Shown here piece by piece: positions 63,601-64,000 of a stretch of 64,000 nucleotides of DNA (the first letter of the stretch is position 1; every line of letters starts with the position of its first letter). The notes beneath the pieces are model-generated. The model saw nothing but the letters and a program-made list of their open reading frames with translations, had not been told where the DNA came from and ran no database searches. Location: contig OW203761.1 in assembly GCA_934045905.1 (NCBI GenBank), positions 31,608,964-31,672,963 of the forward strand, read 5' to 3'. The position numbers were made by a program, and so were the translations under genes. The DNA comes from Leuctra nigra (Eukaryota; Arthropoda; Insecta; Plecoptera; Leuctridae).

Positions 63601-64000
63601 AGATTCAGAAGATACTCTGAAAATGCAACAGAAGCTTCTAAAGTGGGATCGTAAAAAGAAGAAGATGGTTGGAGTTGCAGACCCGAAATTTGGAAAAATT
63701 CGAACTGAATCGGGTGCATGGATTCCTGCTACATACAAAAGCAATCGATACTCGCAATGGAAAGAGAAGACTAAGGCAGCCGAAGTTCAAGATGAAGACA
63801 ATGAAGATGACGACGATTCAGCAACTAGATCGAAAGTACCTCTTAGTCAACCCAATACTCATTGGGGACGACATAATGCGAAAGTTGAACGCAAAGGAAA
63901 AACTGAAATAAAACGATCGGAACAGATTCTGAAGGCAAGAATGACTGCGGAGAAGAAAAAATTGCAGAATAAGAAAAAGGGAGGAAAGAAGAAGTCCAGG
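47460..64000 (+). CDS. DDX54: DDX54/Dbp10 ATP-dependent RNA helicase (3' end beyond window)
   Basis: Exons are 47460-47654, 49704-49871, 52741-53265, 53355-53990, 59148-59437 and 63544-64000+ (757 codons to the edge). Helicase motifs: Q motif in PTPIQ, motif I ARTGSGKT (80-87), Ia [16 protein letters not shown] (187-190), SAT (218-220), TDIAARGID and [13 protein letters not shown] (364-376). The region after the helicase core and [16 protein letters not shown] (about 662-677) matches the Dbp10 C-terminal domain, which separates DDX54/Dbp10 from other DEAD-box proteins. Dbp10 family members act in the nucleolus on large-subunit rRNA processing; vertebrate DDX54 also binds nuclear receptors. 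ATG 47460 gives a short acidic N-terminus. The Lys-rich tail at the edge is the expected basic end. Introns carry five RTE-family insertions. Confidence 0.95.
47680..47872 (+). mobile_element. 5'-truncated RTE-like tail in DDX54 intron 1
   Basis: GAACAATTGGAAGTGGAAGA, the coding end, and the 3' UTR GGTGGGAATACCCACC with CTGACCCA and a (ATT)n tail match 58850-59042. Only about 190 bases of the element are present, starting about 25 bases past the exon 1 donor. Confidence 0.7.
47964..48067. repeat. Short MITE with GGCTATTCTATAACG ends
   Basis: GGCTATTCTATAACGAAAAC at the left faces GTTTTCATTATAGAATAGGCC-type sequence at the right. The core CACGACCATAAGGATAACATTG is the reverse of the core at 8408-8533. 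Confidence 0.6.
48095..49375. repeat. Partial copy of the CTAGGAAAACGC foldback family
   Basis: It begins CTTGGAAAACACTCTGTGT and continues with ACGCGTTGATGAGCGAGCA, AAGCCAATAATTCTTGAATT and repeated AACCATGCAAAGTTTTAAGT motifs (two copies), as in 59659-61490. It holds a 15-base C tract (48750-48764) and stops where an RTE fragment begins. Confidence 0.6.
49377..49672 (-). mobile_element. Internal fragment of an RTE-like LINE in DDX54 intron 1
   Basis: It is nearly identical to 40748-41045 ([32 protein letters not shown]) but lacks both the tail and the reverse transcriptase. It ends 31 bases before DDX54 exon 2, so the exon's branch-point region is at or next to the repeat edge. Confidence 0.75.
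49872..50049. other. DDX54 intron 2, left part
   Basis: AT-rich. It includes CAACTTATAAAT (50002-50013), which recurs at 50656-50667 on the far side of the inverted duplication. Confidence 0.4.
50051..50655. repeat. Inverted duplication resembling a divergent promoter with histone-like stem-loops
   Basis: The left arm (about 50051-50255) and right arm (about 50450-50655) are close reverse complements around a GC-rich centre. Reading outward, each arm has ATTGG (50232-50236 / 50470-50474), an AATAAA-like TATA (50180-50187 / about 50517-50526), a leader, ATG with MEVVKL, and GGCCCTTATCAGGGCC (50091-50106 / 50601-50616). The last, with flanking AAC and ACCA, fits the 6-bp-stem, 4-base-loop histone mRNA 3' stem-loop. 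No histone coding sequence is present. It is flanked by the 12-bp direct repeat CAACTTATAAAT. Confidence 0.55.
50566..50830 (+). CDS. Open frame of unknown function (87 codons) starting in the right arm
   Basis: The frame from ATG 50566 runs [18 protein letters not shown] and on through the end of the duplication to a TAA at 50828-50830. A related start ([18 protein letters not shown]) is encoded divergently in the left arm. The second half lies in different sequence and may be chance. No family recognised. Confidence 0.2.
50925..51045 (+). pseudogene. THAP zinc-finger remnant
   Basis: Translation gives [12 protein letters not shown], then [15 protein letters not shown], the C-x4-C start and FPRFP block of a THAP domain, followed soon by a stop. 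The rest of the domain (C-x2-H, AVPTIF) is missing. THAP fingers begin P-element-type transposases, so this is probably a transposon scrap. Confidence 0.5.
51295..52595. mobile_element. 1.3-kb element with CAGGGTTCCCAG ends, carrying a nested insertion
   Basis: CAGGGTTCCCAG...CTGGGAACCCTG inverted ends, with CATATG on both sides. Inner CCCATAAAA-type motifs recur near both ends. Nested at about 51619-52146 is a second element with TAGGGTTGCC...GGCAACCCTA ends that holds an 18-base C tract (52052-52069) and a TGGCCCGGACCCGTGTG block. Confidence 0.6.
54060..54460. repeat. G-tract repeat scrap in DDX54 intron 4
   Basis: Fourteen G at 54080-54093 followed by TCCGGGCCGCATACCCTGG, and ten G at 54376-54385. 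The TCCGGGCCGC block after a G run also occurs at 31067-31100, suggesting one dispersed family. Confidence 0.5.
54484..55878 (+). CDS. RTE-like LINE ORF1: coiled coil, decapeptide repeats, SGNH-hydrolase-like domain
   Basis: No ATG opens the frame; the first alternative start is GTG 54559 (numbering from there, 439 aa). Residues 1-60 form a likely coiled coil. Residues 150-256 hold eleven copies of HQDGNA in a 10-residue period. Residues about 268-439 resemble the SGNH/GDSL-esterase module of some LINE ORF1 proteins: [10 protein letters not shown] in place of block I 'GDS', [20 protein letters not shown] in place of block III 'GxND', then [20 protein letters not shown]. The nucleophile Ser of GDS is Ile here and I see no clear Asp-x-x-His, so hydrolase activity is doubtful and the fold may serve binding. 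The stop is 93 bases before ORF2. Confidence 0.7.
   Translation, partial: SNDGCVGDKLEDATQRDIIEDYEKNVKNKELKELENGADRYLWETEVDGRVNLLKETVNELSKEITFLYMQIFDLSKTKGKPVEKVLEQEQEETQVAQKDPDMPVYADEDSGDERSPAEVQAAPRSPDSSVQGYLSPGGHPVPVDRTVLRVPHLNQPLRLLRRPQEVEVQSLLEHQDGNAALEVHQDGNAALEVHQDGNAALEVHQDGNAALEVHQDGNAEPVEHQDGNAALEEHQDGNAAPVEHQDGNAALEVHQDGNAALEEHQDGNAAPEEHQDGNAASVDGNVAPVEQSGCHLLIGDITGSMGIGFCSKKGFLAHQLPGIRIQELTEEVANYNIREEPVSVTVFVGTRDMYEGRSRREILDDITKLLEAVKVRFGVTCKVYMVGMLTGKGMGPRELNASVRDLCRECGVWNISLNNRRRVLEKWDWYRSIGEEVRAVIEERSGVKGHQGFWSRVVWRKIS
55006..55335 (+). repeat. 30-bp coding tandem repeat, 11 units
   Basis: The unit CACCAGGACGGCAACGCAGC plus ten bases repeats eleven times, encoding [14 protein letters not shown] decapeptides. 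Units 1-4 are almost identical at DNA level; later ones vary in the last four residues (EPVE, ALEE, APVE, APEE). Confidence 0.9.
55972..58971 (+). CDS. RTE-like LINE ORF2: endonuclease and reverse transcriptase
   Basis: 999 residues from ATG 55972. Endonuclease: [42 protein letters not shown]. Reverse transcriptase: [73 protein letters not shown]-terminal signature: [12 protein letters not shown], then [12 protein letters not shown]. No RNase H. A second in-frame Met ([11 protein letters not shown]) begins closer to the endonuclease core and could be the true start. No stops or frameshifts, so it may be active or recently so. Its relatives at 40699-42015, 47680-47872, 49377-49672 and 28050-28315 are all shorter. 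Confidence 0.9.
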   Translation: MKRRLKKPSMRRLRKGMEFVFGTMNIVSLNGKVEEIIDMMVERKLLFLGLSEAKWKGSGERKLRDGFKLWWSGGTEGKNGVAIVVSPQVCDFVVDVKCHSDRIMSLILKVRDRVMVEVVQVYAPQTGRPVEEKDSFIGELETVLEVASGNVVVIGDFNAKVGSDRRGYEEVLGKFGLDERNRDGEKLLEMCKRNGLKIGNTWFKKRRSHKITRYGYGEDRSESIIDYVCVGGSLKEGVVDVGVCPSVSLDSDHRLLACMLRVQVHRPVATVSHKRIKVWKLQDPAVKNEFCQVIRSREPVGELRDVEEEWEDFRNALVKEAEKLCGRSGGKRKEKETRWWNSRVKEAVREKRQAWQNYELQRTVENEQRYRLCRRNVGSIVVEEKEKSMEDLAGKLVTDFEGNKKMFYGLIKGKRRTREELKSMKDNNGDLVCNVEEINSLWGEYFENLLNVGKKQGVPVGEGEQQFGEEVEEIGMEEELTEVEITRALKEMKNGRAPGIDEVTIEMVKAAGDAGIRWLYRVIKAAWKQKKIPTDWEKGVIVPLFKKGDRKKCSNYRGVTLLCQCAKLFEKIVECRLKNYVEEGLREEQYGFRRGRSTIDAIFTLRQMMEQQWEKGQAMHMAFLDLEKAYDRLPRERVWECLVKRGIGKELVERIKSMYRNSVSCVQSGVGRSEWFNISEGLRQGSVLSPMLFIIVMDELLKKVEPDEGIDTQTLIYADDVVVWGGTREEVQLKIDKWKEETEKMGLRISEEKSEVMTMERKKIRQGHARIKMRDGWLKEVEEFKYLGSLLTNKAKVDREVQERRRKAEGFYQAVRKLLWHEKFPKVCKMIMFKMYFLPILTYGAVTWSAGGKEVDQLQAAEMKFLRSVNGVTRMDRVRSMKIRRELRVERLGFKLGRERLRWFGHMKRMGTDRVPRRVFEAATVGTRRVGRPRDRWIGLIKDDVLERGGSWSELEAERRWEDRTMWRQFVEQLEVEEEKEDEEETPGVASRSPVVLRP
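59064..59118 (+). mobile_element. RTE 3' tail fragment, extremely 5'-truncated
   Basis: CTACCTCCTGACCCATTAAA, then TTGGAACCAGG, and an ATT-rich tail repeat the 3' UTR end of the LINE just upstream. It ends about 30 bases before DDX54 exon 5. Confidence 0.7.
59659..61490. mobile_element. 1.8-kb foldback element, complete member of the CTAGGAAAACGC family
   Basis: CTAGGAAAACGCTCTGTGTA at the left and its reverse complement at the right, each next to TA (59657-59658, 61491-61492). Pairing of the arms continues for about 300 bases (ATACGCG(T/C)AACAC, AATTCTTGAATTTC, AACGGTTCCTTGTTAATTTT, CACACAATATTA). The interior has degenerate units of about 100 bases, a long T run (about 60629-60655) and a nested MITE (60276-60451). 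No transposase. TA duplication suggests a Tc1/mariner-like mobilising enzyme. Confidence 0.75.
60276..60451. mobile_element. Nested Tc1-like MITE with CAGTCGGGGCGCC ends
   Basis: CAGTCGGGGCGCCGAGTGTT, then TGAACTCTCACCAGA, is repeated exactly in reverse at the right. TA flanks both ends (60274-60275, 60452-60453). A second, inner inverted repeat contains GAGAAAGACG and AGTCTTTCTCGGCCTA. A diverged relative is at 22998-23155. Confidence 0.8.
61656..62129. mobile_element. MITE with AAAGCTGGGTTCCCATACTT ends
   Basis: The left arm AAAGCTGGGTTCCCATACTT, then CGCTTTCG(T)TTCGCATTCGGTTCGC, faces CGAACCGAATGCGAAG and AAGTATGGGAACGCAGCTTT at the right. TA lies at both edges. An open frame inside (61940-62140) is part of the arm and not a gene. 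Confidence 0.65.
62140..63010. other. DDX54 intron 5, nothing recognised
   Basis: AT-rich, with a 13-base C tract at 62538-62550. Confidence 0.4.
63022..63231. mobile_element. TA-flanked MITE, copy 3 of 3 (reversed)
   Basis: Same family as 43132-43355 in the opposite orientation, with the best-preserved ends: CACTCGACAATTCATAAAAC and, reversed, at the right. TA at 63020-63021 and 63232-63233. Confidence 0.75.
63312..63506. mobile_element. MITE with 38-bp perfect inverted ends
   Basis: AAAGCCCCATTTACACGGTG, then CAATTTCTTGAACAACTTC, is matched exactly in reverse at the right. The inner GTGACACAGAAGTGTGA is a repeated motif. It ends 37 bases before DDX54 exon 6. Confidence 0.75.

Overview
The window looks like nuclear DNA of an arthropod, most likely an insect. 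The genes are multi-exon with GT..AG introns, the intergenic DNA is AT-rich and packed with 'TAGGTACCTAC'-type low-complexity sequence, there are three kinds of non-LTR retrotransposon and dozens of short inverted-repeat (MITE) insertions, and one host gene is an Mtl/Mig-2-like Rac GTPase typical of invertebrates. I cannot name the species.

Host genes in order. (1) 767-7973 (+): the last three exons of a protein I do not recognise. (2) 15030-25776 (+): complete Rac-family GTPase Mtl, 4 exons, 195 aa, ending in a CAAX box. (3) 32439-36609 (+): complete single-domain rhodanese protein, 3 exons, 138 aa, with its catalytic Cys. (4) 36952-45132 (-): complete NKAP homologue, 4 exons, 413 aa, tail to tail with the rhodanese gene. 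(5) 47460-64000 (+): DDX54/Dbp10 DEAD-box RNA helicase, 6 exons visible, running off the right edge. All splice junctions I used keep frame and the summed exon lengths divide by three. NKAP and DDX54 are head to head across 2.3 kb.

Mobile DNA makes up most of the rest. An intact LINE (about 1.9-6.7 kb) sits in intron 2 of gene 1. Its ORF1 has a PHD-like zinc finger, a coiled coil, a TARG1/OARD1-like macrodomain that keeps both catalytic residues, and a C-terminal RRM-like region. A second intact LINE (8765-14716, I-superfamily type with RNase H) is bounded by a perfect 12-bp target-site duplication. An RTE-like LINE (54.5-59.04 kb) lies in DDX54 intron 4; its ORF1 has a decapeptide-repeat tract and an SGNH-hydrolase-like domain. 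Truncated relatives of it lie in DDX54 introns 1, 2 and 4 and in NKAP intron 2. The NKAP copy has an 8-bp duplication and interrupts a 269-bp tandem array.

MITEs with legible ends include hAT-type insertions with perfect or near-perfect 8-bp duplications (19116-19717 with 19269-19551 nested inside; 31011-31973 with 31347-31829 nested inside; 35618-36172; 27037-27473), TA-flanked families in several copies, a TTAA-flanked piggyBac-like element, and several long foldbacks (33685-35004, 38761-39577, 42386-42783, 59659-61490). Twelve G/C homopolymer runs of 10-19 bases punctuate these repeats.

The observations most worth following are the macrodomain inside a LINE ORF1, the SGNH-like RTE ORF1 with decapeptide repeats, and an inverted duplication in DDX54 intron 2 that looks like a divergent promoter with histone-type 3' stem-loops. 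The host genes are housekeeping or signalling genes and show no operon-like relation. I found no tRNA, rRNA or CRISPR.
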